In this document: positions 19,501 to 29,863 of the stretch, one piece after another
How the letters are laid out: every line of letters begins with the position of its first letter
Position numbering within the stretch: the stretch's first letter is position 1
NCBI GenBank assembly: GCA_964036155.1
Contig: OZ038423.1
Location: 72,059,249-72,123,248, forward strand
DNA from: Diploscapter coronatus
Taxonomy: Eukaryota > Nematoda > Chromadorea > Rhabditida > Rhabditidae
Reading direction: 5' to 3'
Length of the DNA: 64,000 bases
Program-made: the position numbers and the translations under genes
Notes under the pieces: model-generated
What the model saw: only the letters and a program-made list of their open reading frames with translations
Database searches by the model: none
Told to the model about the DNA's origin: nothing

Positions 19501-22183
19501 TCGATTACAATAATGAATTTTGTTTCAACATGCGCTACACATCGTATTCGAATGATAAGTTTGCAATGAATGCAGTATGATATGGGGTGTTCACTCTTTC
19601 TTTGATTCATCTTGCGGTATTTTGTGTAGAAATGCAATGCTCATTAGATTTAGAAAAATCTATACATGTAGGGTTGCAAATTTATGCCCGAAAAAACCCG
19701 ATCGGGTCTCAGGTTTGCAATCCTGCATACAGGGGATTAAAGTTAAAGTTATAATTCGACAAACTTGATGGTGCTGTCTGTGACTTTTTTGCCAGGGCCA
19801 GTAGGGAACCAGAAGAGGAGCATGGGCAATGTGGCCACAGATGTCATTCAACCATTCGTAGTCAGAGAAAGAACTATGGCCGGTATCATGGCCTATGAGG
19901 AACAGAGCAAAGCCAACAAAACCATATGCCCAATACCTATAAAATCATTTAGTGAATAGGAAAAATGGACATGCTGTAAACAGTAAAAAAATGCATGAAG
20001 CGTGATGCAACAGAATAACCTCGAATACCGACAATTGAAAGGCTGTATCGGTCAAATGAGGTGACAGTTCGTGTGTCTGAGAGCGTTGTTGCGAGAAATG
20101 CGCGTCACGACTATGCGCAGAGAAAGGTCAGTCAGCGGGGAACAATGGAAAGAGTGTGGGGGTACGCAATTTCCTCTGCCTCTTTCGCCCTTTCTCATTA
20201 TTTTTTTCAATACACTAATTTGCACTTAATTTGATCGAAATAATAAATTAATCGGCACACATTTAGAGAATTATTCTGCACCAAATCGAAAGAAAAACGT
20301 AGTACTTTTGAATTTTCAAATTTATAGATAATACAATTTGGAGACGACGACGTTTCCGAACTGGACGTTTCAGAACTCCGAACTTTAAAAATTAATACTC
20401 GACAAATGGACACTTCAGAACTCGCTCAAACTATGAAAATATAAGCCATTGGACGTTTTAGAACTCATTTCAGATATGATAAAAATGAAATGAATGTTTC
20501 CGAACTCTTATCAAAATTGGCAAGTTTTCATTGATAAAAGCTTTCAAATCAGAGCTAGAATATAAGTTTCGATGGTTGGACGTTTCAGAATTGGGGTTAG
20601 ATATGACTAACAAGACTACCTTTTCGAGTTTTGAATTGAATTTATATCAAGACAGATATAGTTTTGAGTTACTTAAAAAATTTAAAGTCGATATCAATAT
20701 TTATATGGTCGTCTCATGAAATTATGCATAACGGAACATTGAATATTATCTGGTTCATAATCTGAGAGATGTAAAACGGTGCAGAGTAATTTTTGTTCTA
20801 GAAATAGAGAAATAACGTATGAAAAGTGATTTTCATAAAATCATTCTTTCTTCTCTATTTTCAACCTCCCAGATTTCAGACGCGATGATAAACTTCATGT
20901 TTAGTATAGATGCCAAATGTTAACAATTCTTAAAATTCTGCATATGAATATTAAAAAACAATTCTCACAATAATTGTTCATATAAGCTCTTTTTCGATTG
21001 CTATATTTTTATGGAGTTTGAAAATTTTTCGACTTATTGACTATTAGCCAAGTATTCCCCAATCTCAAAATATCGAATTTCTCGTAAATTCTCACATACT
21101 AAAATCCTATACATACTGATAAGAAAGTAATATTGTAAAAATTTAAATAAGTCGTGAAAATGTATGTCGAATTTAAGGAGATATTTGTATTTGCTTTTTG
21201 CTACTGAGAATATGTATTCGTAAGTGCAAATGAACAATTTTCCAAAGTTGTCTCTAACTGAAATATCGACTTGAAGGCCAAAAAGTACTTAAAATCATGC
21301 GTTTTGATCAGAATTCAATTCAAAACTCGGAAAGATAACCTTGTTAGTCATATCTAGCCTCAGTTCTGAAGCGTTTAATCATCAAAACTCATACTCTAGT
21401 TCTAATCTGGACATTTTTGTCAATAAAACTGCTAATTTTGATAAGAGCTCTGAAACGTCACCATCAAAACTCATACTCTAGCTCTAATTTGGCCATTTTT
21501 ATCAATGAAAACGTGCTGATTTTGATAAGAGCTCTGAAATGTCATCATCAAAACTCATACTCTGGCTCTGGTTTGGCCATTTTTATCAATGAAAATTTGC
21601 TAATTTTGATAAAAGTTCTGAAACGTCCAATAGCATATTTTCATAGTTTGAGCGAGTTCTGAAGTATCCGTTTGTCGGGTATTAATTTTTAAAGTTCGGA
21701 GTTCTGAAATGACCAATTCGGAAACGTCGCCGTCTCGCAATTTGCTTCAATTGTTCGTTATTTGTGGAAAACATGAACACGAATTGCACTATCTTCACCC
21801 AATTTTAATAGTGCAATAATAAGCAAGTTCAAAGAGCAAATGATTGGTATTTCGTATCAATAAACAACTTACCAGGCAAACAAACCGACCCATCCGAAAT
21901 AACGTTCGACTGGAGAGAGAATCAAATAGAGAGCTGCCATCAGAAGAAGATCCTAAGAATTAAGGTATGTTGAGAAAAGAACATTTGAAAGACCTGGATG
22001 AGATAGCGAACTGAAGTAAATGTATTCTTGGTGAAACAATGCGCTGGAATGGCATTTTTTATGTCGACAATAGACGGTAACTTGGGAGGAGGCTGAATTC
22101 ATTGACTCGGAATCATTCTTTATCTTTGAGCTTACAACGGATCTGAGCTCCTTCTTATGGTTGAGTTGAGTGACGACTGCCAT
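16575..22183 (-). CDS. fat-2-like: FAT-2-like methyl-end fatty acid desaturase, copy B, diverged
   Basis: Intact paralogue of copy A. Exons: 22183-22136, 22092-21994, 21952-21873, 19936-19765, 18983-18871, 17971-17839, 17794-17669, 17200-17098, 17050-16974 and 16751-16575, giving 375 aa; one codon is missing in exon 5 relative to copy A. There is no frameshift or premature stop, and every splice site is GT-AG despite kilobases of inserted DNA in introns 3 and 5. His boxes 2 and 3 are unchanged (HRQHH, HVAHH). Box 1 reads HDTGHSS instead of HDAGHGS; the histidines are kept. Around the second box it has LVPYWPW for LAPFWPW and [19 protein letters not shown] for [19 protein letters not shown], which brings in the Phe-Gly seen in omega-3 desaturases. 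A changed regiospecificity or substrate is possible but is inference. The polyadenylation region matches copy A. Confidence 0.93.
17272..17575. mobile_element. TIR element in intron 7, right-arm copy
   Basis: Same CCGGCGAAAATAGACTAAAA terminal repeats as 14197-14532, at the homologous position of desaturase B, and somewhat shorter (304 bp). Its presence in both arms dates the insertion before the duplication. Confidence 0.8.
18035..18139. mobile_element. Short palindromic MITE, copy 2 (desaturase B intron 5)
   Basis: Begins ACACAGAAAAGTTCCCGC and ends GGAACTTTTCTCTGTGT, with central GCATTCCTCCCGAC / CGAGTCGAGAGGAATGC. It is the shorter relative of 10917-11060. Copy A has no insert here, just beside TACGATGGGAAC. 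It abuts the larger foldback element at 18138. Confidence 0.8.
18138..18764. mobile_element. Foldback element with about 217-bp arms
   Basis: GTGAGTAAGTGGATATTGCA at 18138 is inverted as TGCAATATCCACTTACTCAC ending at 18764. The arms run 18138-18354 and 18545-18764, are nearly identical, and enclose a 190-bp loop. There is no protein frame. The open frames at 18004-18290 and 18609-18971 are products of the arms, apart from the exon at 18871-18983. Right-arm specific, so inserted after the duplication. Confidence 0.88.
20341..21737. mobile_element. 1.4-kb TIR element with CAATTTG target duplication
   Basis: Ends are GAGACGACGACGTTTCCGAA (20341) and its diverged inverse (TTCGGAAACGTCGCCGTCTC, to 21736), with further inverted matches inside (CAGAACTCCGAACTTTAAAA). 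CAATTTG stands immediately before the left end and just after the right end. The other arm has a single CAAATTG (about 10810-10818) followed directly by the homologous flank, so it is a clean empty site. No transposase frame is visible; it is non-autonomous. Confidence 0.88.
21357..21660 (+). repeat. About 84-bp tandem repeat inside the 1.4-kb TIR element
   Basis: The unit GATAAGAGCTCTGAAA...CATCAAAACTCATACTCT recurs at about 21357, 21440, 21524 and 21607. It forms the subterminal part of the right TIR; single related units (CGTTTCAGAACT) lie in the left half. Confidence 0.8.
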
Positions 22184-22730
22184 ACCTTTGGATGAAGACG
22201 AATTCCTGTTTACTCTAAAAATTTACTACTACAGCAATCTATATGAAATAATCCTCATTGATTGAGAAAATATAGAAACATTATTAGTTAGAGTAAAATG
22301 AAACTATAAATCTTGCTGTCATATTGCTAAGGTGTTCATAAAATTTATAGACATGAAATAGTGGTTATTTGAACACAGCGAAATAGCGAAAAAGAGGTAT
22401 TATCCATTGTAAATGAAAAAAACCGTCGCCTATTGTTCAAGGCAGAGGAGATGATGCGAGCCGCGAGTGAAAATAGTGTAGCAAGAGAAGAGAGAGCGAA
22501 AAAATCAACTGAAGTTTCTAGCGAAAGGAATGAAAAGAGGCGGGCCCGACTATCACTAAAAGTCAGGACTTTCCAGCTAATAACAGTGCAGGAGAAGTAT
22601 TCTTTGAATCCTTTCCCCAGAAAGAAAAAGGGAAAATTTTAGAAGAAGAAAAAAATAGGTTCGTTAGAACAACTTCACAGAGTGGGCGGGGCTTGTGCTC
22701 TCTACCTAATATGCACTTTTCTCATTATTT

Positions 22731-23569
22731 AGACTTTTGGAATAGCTTGGAGACGAAAGGTCCATTTTGTTGAGAATCGCCACTTTGTTGAGAAGCGCGA
22801 ATTTGGAAATTCGCCCTTGAACTAGCCGGAAAATTTATTTTATCGACGATATGGCAAAATTTCATCGTGATGACTTTTAAATTTATTTTTCGATATCTTA
22901 TCAATCACCTGGACTCTGCAGGAAATCTTTTGCAGCAATGAAAACTTTTACCTCTATATGACTGGGTATATGTCATTGCGCACAAAAGTATGTCACTGAG
23001 CACAACAAATTTTTGTGCGCAATGACCGCTCCCCATATGAGTTAGTCTTTCAAAAAAATTAATGTCTTGATGTAGTTTGATCGCCAATAGGAAAAATTCT
23101 CCCATAACATTTGAAATTCGATGCACTCTATCATCTACACATCATAATGGCAAGTATATAGAATCATTTACACATCTTTTTGTCTATATTATAAAAGTAG
23201 AGTGAATGACAATTAATTCAAGTGAACGTTATAATGTTAACATGCTAATTTTATATCAACTTTCATTTCATGAGAGAAGAAATCTTTCGTTTCATTATTT
23301 TGCACGGCCCTACGCTGCGCGTCTCTTTCTCTGTACAGAGTCAGAACGTCTTGAGAAATGATGGAGTGCAAATTTTCGACGGTTTTATATGCTAAATTTG
23401 CAATCGATATCCTGAAAATTCGTTCAGCGTAATTTTTTTCGTTGTTGACTTTCGTGTCTTTTCATGCGTTGAATTAGCATATGCTCAGTCTAATTGTTGA
23501 AGATTCGAAAGTAAGTTATTTCTTGACCTGCTTCGTTTTGTTCTGGCGAGTCTCAAAAGAGCCAACGTT
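22731..23569. other. Intergenic, outside right arm; contains a hairpin
   Basis: No gene seen. 22974-23034 contains an inverted pair, CATTGCGCACAAAA and TTTTGTGCGCAATG, separated by about 33 bases. This is a perfect 14-bp stem and probably a very short inverted-repeat element. The rest is AT-rich. Confidence 0.5.
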
Positions 23570-24660
23570 ATCCTTTTTAATTATGACGAAGATGATGTTG
23601 AGTTGGGGGCGAGCGCCGAAGAAAAAAGTAAAATTGATAGTAAAGTAGGGACCACGAATAACGACAGCGATAAGTACAACGAAGTTTTACGCTCCAACGC
23701 TGTTTTTCAATACGACTGTCAACGATTGTGTTAAATTTAAAGTCCACGAGTACAATCAAAGCCATCATGAGAAAGTTTCTTATGTAGATATAACGATTTG
23801 GCAAGTGATTCATTATCATTTCTTTACGCTTCAAGATGAACTTACAGTACGTTCGAGATTTTATAATTGCAAATGCTACGATTTCCAATGGATGCAAGAT
23901 TTTGTCAAAGTAGAATCCACTTTACGTTATGTACGATTAACTTCGGAATGTATTACTACGACTCTCCTTTTATGAATATTTCGAATTACGTTTATGATGC
24001 ATATCGGAAAATATACGAAATCGTAACAGGCGTTCATTCAATGCTAATAGCTAAAAGTGATCGAAAAATTGCCAGACAAAATGATGGTGTTAGTTGTGGA
24101 GCATTTGTGTGCTATTACGCTACGAAAACTTTGAGCGATGATAACTGTTTCTTTCCTTCAAATTTTATGATTCACGATTTTCGCCTAACGATTTACAATA
24201 CTTTACATCCAGGTCAAAGAAATATGTCAAACGTCTCAAGTTTGTCCTCATCTATCGTTAATTTGTCAGCGAATATTTCAGCAAAAAGAGGTAGAAAAAA
24301 GAAACGTGATGTTGAAAAAGCTAGCGATAAGAAACGTCACATAACGTACAACAAGAAACGAAACTTTTAGCTGTCAACAACGAAAACGTAGAAAAGCATT
24401 CATTGGGAGATAGAGATAAGAAATGTAGTGCGTGTAAAGGTTTACATTTTGCAGATGAGTATAAGTCGAAAAGTAATACGTATGATTCTTACTGCTCTCA
24501 CGGTAAATTTTTAGAAGATAAGTTCAATGATTTTCCGCTAACGTTGAAAGAACTATGCGTGAACACGAATTTAGCACAAATTTTCACGAAAATATTCGAA
24601 ACGTTAATAGTGCGTTTGCATTTGGTAGTATGAAGGCAGGAACTGTCAATTTCAGGGTTG
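23570..24660 (+). pseudogene. Decayed Helitron with Ulp1-type protease and Rep-helicase N-terminus
   Basis: Three pieces in different frames. (1) About 23575-23740: an acidic frame ending at a stop. (2) 23867-24370: a C48/Ulp1 cysteine-protease core with catalytic-triad candidates His in IHFTL, Asp in YYYDS, Gln in ARQNDG and Cys in GVSCGAF, followed by a basic tail. (3) 24403-24655: the zinc-binding start of a Helitron Rep-helicase, CSACKGLHFADEY...YCSHGKF, then after a frameshift near 24555 the hallmark NIRNVNSAFAFGSMKAG. The remaining Rep and helicase domains are absent downstream. It is a broken mobile element, not a host gene. Assignment rests on motif patterns only. Confidence 0.75.
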
Positions 24661-24766
24661 CTGATGGACCCGACCCGACCCGCATTTTGCAGGTCTAAGT
24701 CAGACCCGGGTCCAGGGGGTAAAAAATGACGGGTTTGGAAACAGACCCGGGTCGACCCGCAAATTA
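24661..24766. repeat. GACCCG-rich short repeat
   Basis: GGACCCGACCCGACCCGCA, then AGACCCGGGTC twice and CGACCCGCAAAT. It is strikingly GC-rich against AT-rich surroundings and partly palindromic (ACCCGGGT). It lies at the junction of the Helitron fragment and the TTAA element. Confidence 0.65.
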
Positions 24767-24781
24767 ATTAGTTTGATGCGA

Positions 24782-25381
24782 TTAAGAGTGAATGTTCGAA
24801 TTATTCAAAGTGGTGCGGAACAGGAGCCCGTCGATTTGACCTATTTTCACGTATATAGTACAGTTTTTCACGCTGATTCTCGTGATGCTATCCGTTTTTC
24901 GTAAAAATTATCGTATGCAGGATTATGGTAGTTTGAAGTTTTGACAGATCCGGCCTCAGGGAAAAATTCATAGCTTCCTTATTTCTGGGCCAAATCGAAC
25001 GCGGTTTTCAGCATTGGATAGCCCATGAAAAACTCTACAAATAGTGTAACCACGACCACCTGCTAGGACCGACAATTTTTCGTCAAATTAGCATTCCCCG
25101 AAAATCATCACAATTACAAAATGTAACCCATCATTCACTGACAATGAGTACACTGCAAAAACCCCTGTTAGCTTTGGTTCAGAAAGAAGAAAGTTATGAT
25201 TTATTTCCTGAAGTCGGGTCCGAAAAACATTCGAGCTAAAGTAATCGATTTTCGGAAAAAAACCACATCATCATGATCAGCGTGAAAAACTGAACAAAAT
25301 ATGTGAAAATCAACCCGATTTGAGGACACCTGTTTATATCTCTTTGCTAGGACTTTGGTTTTTACTGACATTCACTCTTAA
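24782..25381. mobile_element. 600-bp TIR element flanked by TTAA
   Basis: TTAA GAGTGAATGT at 24782 is mirrored by ACATTCACTC TTAA ending at 25381. Inverted matches continue inward for about 120 bases, including CAGTTTTTCACGCTGAT opposite ATCAGCGTGAAAAACTG. TTAA on both sides is the target duplication expected for piggyBac-like transposases. No frame encodes a transposase, so it is a non-autonomous element. A partial relative lies at 15397-15545. Confidence 0.8.
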
Positions 25382-25784
25382 ATTCATATTTCTATCGAAA
25401 AAAAATCAAGTCAAATTAATTTCATCATTACCGTAATCATAGCTATCAATCGGCGTACTTAATTCTTTGATCATTGTATCTGTTTGTAAGCATATTGGGT
25501 TTAACGTGTTACATTATCTATGGTAGGATAATAACATGTTTGTCGTCTATGTTAAATGCGTATGATTTTGTCTCTGAATCTCAAGTTATTGCATCTTTTT
25601 GATCATCGAACCATAATCACATTAATCATCTCCATGGAGATTCGTTCATTAAAAGTTGAACATCTATTATGACAGAAATGAAATGTACATAGGAGAGATC
25701 GTATATCAAAATCAAGTTAGTGTGATTTAAAATTGCAGAAGTGTAATTGACTCATTCAAATCCTCATATCAATTCAAATTCATA
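25382..25784. other. Upstream region of the receptor gene
   Basis: AT-rich with no frame of note. No TATA box or strong acceptor decides the mRNA start. Confidence 0.4.
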
Positions 25785-28096
25785 ATGTCTAGCGATATTT
25801 CTAACGAAACGAATTCTTCTATTCCTACTCAACTTGGTTCTGGACCATTCAATGCTCAAGATTTGATTGAAATTGTCGGATCTCTAATTTATCTTGGGAA
25901 TATTTACATACTACTAACTTCCAAAAATTCTCTCTTTCGTTCAGCATTCTATATTCTATTCATCTCTACAGGTATAGTGGATTTGTTTTAATTACTTAAA
26001 TGCTGCGAATCATATAAATACGGAAAATACTTCTCGTAGATACTCTGTAGTTTTTTTTGCTTGAAAAATCTATTTGAGAAATTAGAATCTTGCATAAAAG
26101 TAGTAGCAGAAATTATGCGGAGTGAGCAACTGCGATTCTCCGAAAGCTTTAATGTGAGCCATTTTTACCGGAATGCATAAGATCAGCTCGAATAAGGGTC
26201 TACTTTTACCTGTCGAGAGTATGGGCTACCTAGATTATGGTAATGATAAAACGATTGTCAAGCAGTATAGAACAGTTTTCATACATAGAAAAAAAATGCT
26301 TTCGGGTTGTCACAGGAAGTCTTTTGAGACTTTGCCTTTCGCACCTTAGCGGTTTCAAAATTTACTGTGTGGTGGAATATATTTAGAACTGCATTAATGT
26401 CTACGAATTCCGCACTTCGCTGCGTACTATATGATTTCCTTAAAATTTCATTTTGTAGGACTCTGCAACGTCTTTTCAGTCATCGTAAACGCAGTTCTGC
26501 GGCGTTTCATCTGCGGAATATGTTCTATTCCAATTCACCTACTTCCCCTAGCAAAAGTGATTCCCCAGATTTCAACGGCCGTTGGAGTGGGATACATCAT
26601 TGGAAATTTCCTGTTGACTCTCAATCGTTACACAGCCATGAAGTATCCTTTAAGGCATAAGAAGGTAGGATTATCATGGATTCTTTATTTCTGATATCTC
26701 GCAAACACCGCGCGGTTTTCAATCCGCTTCCTTTTAATGCTATATTCTGCTACGTCTTCTCTAACGTCTTTTAAACCGTTACGCCTTCTCTTTTTCTGTC
26801 TAGAGGAAAAGGATGACGACGTTCTATAGAAACGTGCAGCATTTGCCAATCTTGAAATGATTTTTAAAGAACGGGAATATTTTAGATGTGGACTAGAGAT
26901 GTGATCATTATGGCGATATTTTCACATAGCATATTCCCTGAAATCTACTACATATTCATGTATTTCAACGACTATAAAATTACCTATATTGACGATGAAT
27001 CAGTTCTTCTTGGACCAGCTTCAGGAATTGGCTTTTTAGTATGCAATAAAATAATGTTTTAATGCAATGCAAAATTTTCAGGTATCAAGAATATCAACAG
27101 GAGTTGTGATGTTTGGCTATTTATTGGTCGCAACGCCACTTAATCTAATGACCATCGATGCCTTAATTAAATATAAAAAACGAAATGGAGTCAACATTCA
27201 GTCGAGTGAAAGGGTGAGGACTGTTTGCGATATTAGAGGATATTTAGAAATATTGTAAGGGCGCGTTCAACCAAACTCTTCCATCTCATTTTTTACGTCC
27301 TTACGATATTGCGATATTCCGAGCTTACTAAATTAAGACGCTCCCTCTGAGAAATTCAAGTTTTTTTTTATTTATAAAGAGAAAGTGGTATTGGGTTATT
27401 CGCGATTTTTAAATGCGCTGTTAATTCACCACTGGGGCCTTAACCAAGCTAATTATAAATATAAACGTAATAACGTGCGCTGATCACTTATAGTTCGCTT
27501 GATCCAGTACCTCTAGATTTCATTGAACGGTTCTTGCATATTACGATAGAAATTGCAATTCAAGAAAATCCGTGCTCATTTCAGGGAATACTTTTCTACA
27601 CACTTTGGACTTTCCTTGTGAGTAGCATCGCATATGTTCAACAAATACTTCGAATTTACGCTAATTTCATAGGAGACAGTGCGTTGGATCGCAAAATTCT
27701 CGGTTCTACCTTTTGGAACATAGATTTTCGATCTATTTCGCCTCCATTTATTATGTTCGCATCTTCAAAGGAAACAAGGTTGGTATACTGAAGGATTCGA
27801 AAATAAAAAATAAATGATTTATGAATTTTGAGTTGAACTATAAGCATCAAAACATAATGTAATTAAAATAAGAATCCATTTATTAAATATCCAAATTAGC
27901 TTTCACTAACAAACCTATTATGTCGAAATCGCATTATTTTAGATCGGAAGTTCTTCAGCGCCTGGGAATGAGTAGCATTAAGATTCACTGGACCAATTCA
28001 TCTATGAACCATTCCGGCAATGCAATAAATCAACTGAAATACCCTCCTCAATTTACTTTAGCTCTTCGTAGGAGTGAAATTACAGCTGTTGAATAA
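25785..28096 (+). CDS. Nematode serpentine (chemo)receptor, Srg/Srv-like 7TM GPCR
   Basis: Six exons in phase: 25785-25971, 26459-26664, 26886-27038, 27082-27213, 27585-27778 and 27943-28096, giving 341 aa. The N-terminus carries two or three N-glycosylation sites (ETNSS, DISNET) before TM1 (IVGSLIYLGNIYILL). TM2 is SAFYILFISTGLCNVFSVI. The end of TM3 has the diagnostic LTLNRYTAMKYPLRHKK, which plays the role of the DRY region in the srg superfamily. TM4 is DVIIMAIFSHSIFPEIYYIF, TM5 GVVMFGYLLVATPLNL, TM6 GILFYTLWTFLVSSIAYV, and TM7 DFRSISPPFIMFASS. A hydrophilic tail follows. Expected at sensory cilia or neurons; the ligand is unknown. No typical exon appears to be missing. The family letter is uncertain. 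Confidence 0.83.
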
Positions 28097-29863
28097 TGAT
28101 TAGGATTAAATGTAATGCCAAAATTTAAAGATGGAGATAATTTCAAATATTACTCTACAGTGCGCATCGTGAAAAATAAAAATTGTCGCCAAATATTGTT
28201 CTAACTTACAAACATATTGTTATCGACGTTTAAATTAGTTGATTACTTAAGAGCCATTTCACAAATAAACAAAACAGTTGTCAAAAAGGGTCCGGATAAT
28301 TGCAAAAATGTTCCGGATCCGAACCAAACCCATATGGATTGCTGCCATTTGATACAATGCCATGTTTGGTATTGTTCGACCCCGAAGTTCATAGAAATAA
28401 ATAATAGATGTCTCTAGCTTCAATTTGAGCTCAAGTTTTGGTAGACTACCTATGAAAATATTCTCGTATCATTTTCTTGAAAATTGGCATTAAATTTAGG
28501 TCTTTGAGGTACCACTCCTATACCATAATAGATAACCATGAGGTGTCTTCACAAAAGTTGCTCAGTTTGATGAGCTCTATCAATTGGTATACATGTTGTG
28601 GGGTCTAACCCTCAAAATTGAAATTTCGATATTTTGACCCCCAACTTTGGTGCAATAGTAATGTTATTGGTGTCCCTCTTTTTGGTGTTTATTTTTGACG
28701 TGTAAGATGCAGAATTATCTGGAGAATCCGAATATGAGATTTATTTGTAATTTCAACTTATTAAAACAAGTATCAGAATATGTTGAATTTGTAGGAAATT
28801 TAGTAAGAAACTGGAGAGATTTCATCTGATTTACTAATCTCTAATCATTTCACTTAAAATTTTCACGCAATTGAAATATAAACTATTGTACATGTCTGTT
28901 GAATATTTGGAATCAAATCCTATTCTTGATTCTATCATTGACAAAAACTTTATATTTATATTGCTATTTTTAACAATCGAATAGTTTCGGTTTAATTACG
29001 AATCAAACCAATTTAACCCAAATTTAGCTGAATTCAACTAAATTATAAATAAAGTGGTAGATGTAATTGAAATTCTAACAGCCAGGTGAAGGCTGGCGCT
29101 AGGACGACGAGCGAGCGGGCGCGAAGCGAGGAATTTCTAGTAATCGTTAATAAACGTATGCAGCAAAATTTGCGATAATTTTGAGATGTTTCGGAACATC
29201 CGAACATCTGAAATTTTGAAGATTTCCGTAAAAATTTCTTTACAGAAAAGAAGGTATTTTGAAGAAAAACTTAGAATAGGTCCGTTTTGAGCTCTAAACA
29301 TCCTTATAAAATCATCCCACTTCCGTATTTGCCTTGCCTTCGCTGCTTCCTGTTCAGAAGAATTTCATTTTCTCCCCTCACAAAGGTGCATTTTCGATGT
29401 TATCAGCCATTGAATCAAAAAGCAGACAATAGAAAGTACGCTTCAGAGAATTATCAATTTATGAGTGTTGAAGTGAAAAGTGATCGGCTTCTGATAAAAT
29501 GATAAATCAGAAAGAAAGATGGGCAAAAGAGCCTGGAAGCAGAAGATAAGAAACAGTCATTCATTCAGTTTGACATGAGTCCGATCTCTTCGTAATTTTT
29601 ACGACCCTTTAAAATTCATTCATGGATTTTGCATCCTGTAAAGTGCACCCACTCTTCTTAGAAAAGTAAACTCTTAAAAGAAAGTGGTAAATTCCGTAAG
29701 AGGTCATTTTTGTTAATTTTGCCCTCTTTCAATTTTTTTTCTAAAAATAGGTATTTGAAAGATGATTTTCATTTTCTATTTTGTAATTATAAAATTCGCG
29801 ATATTTTCTAGAGAATTTAGAAAATGGATGAATCTTCCCAAATTTCAGAAGCTTGGACTCAAA
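28097..29863. other. Intergenic between receptor and acyl-CoA synthetase
   Basis: No gene supported. The open frame at 28217-28417 is Asn/Cys-rich by chance. At 29080-29140 there is a small GC-rich patch (AGGACGACGAGCGAGCGGGC) unlike its surroundings. The last 60 bases lead to a strong acceptor (see 29840-29848). Confidence 0.45.
29840..29848 (+). promoter_or_regulatory. Probable trans-splice (or 5'UTR) acceptor of the acyl-CoA synthetase
   Basis: AAATTTCAG followed 15 bases later by the ATG at 29864. No in-frame coding exon precedes it that aligns with the family. This arrangement is typical of nematode spliced-leader addition sites. Confidence 0.6.

Larger units (their letters stand above)
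16410..22730 (-). repeat. Right arm of giant inverted duplication
   Basis: Reverse-complement counterpart of 8800-15396. It carries its own insertions: 18035-18139, 18138-18764 and 20341-21737, plus a unique stretch at about 20110-20215. It lacks the 9016-10030 and 11491-11597 segments and the intron-5 material around 12840-13500. Homology fades near 22730 at the AGTGGGCGGGGCTTG motif and the following AGAGAGCACAAG-like boundary. Confidence 0.93.

Noticed and set aside
20531..20719. Plus-strand frame in the 1.4-kb element, as a transposase candidate
   Set aside because: Only 62 codons, no catalytic motif; the element appears non-coding.
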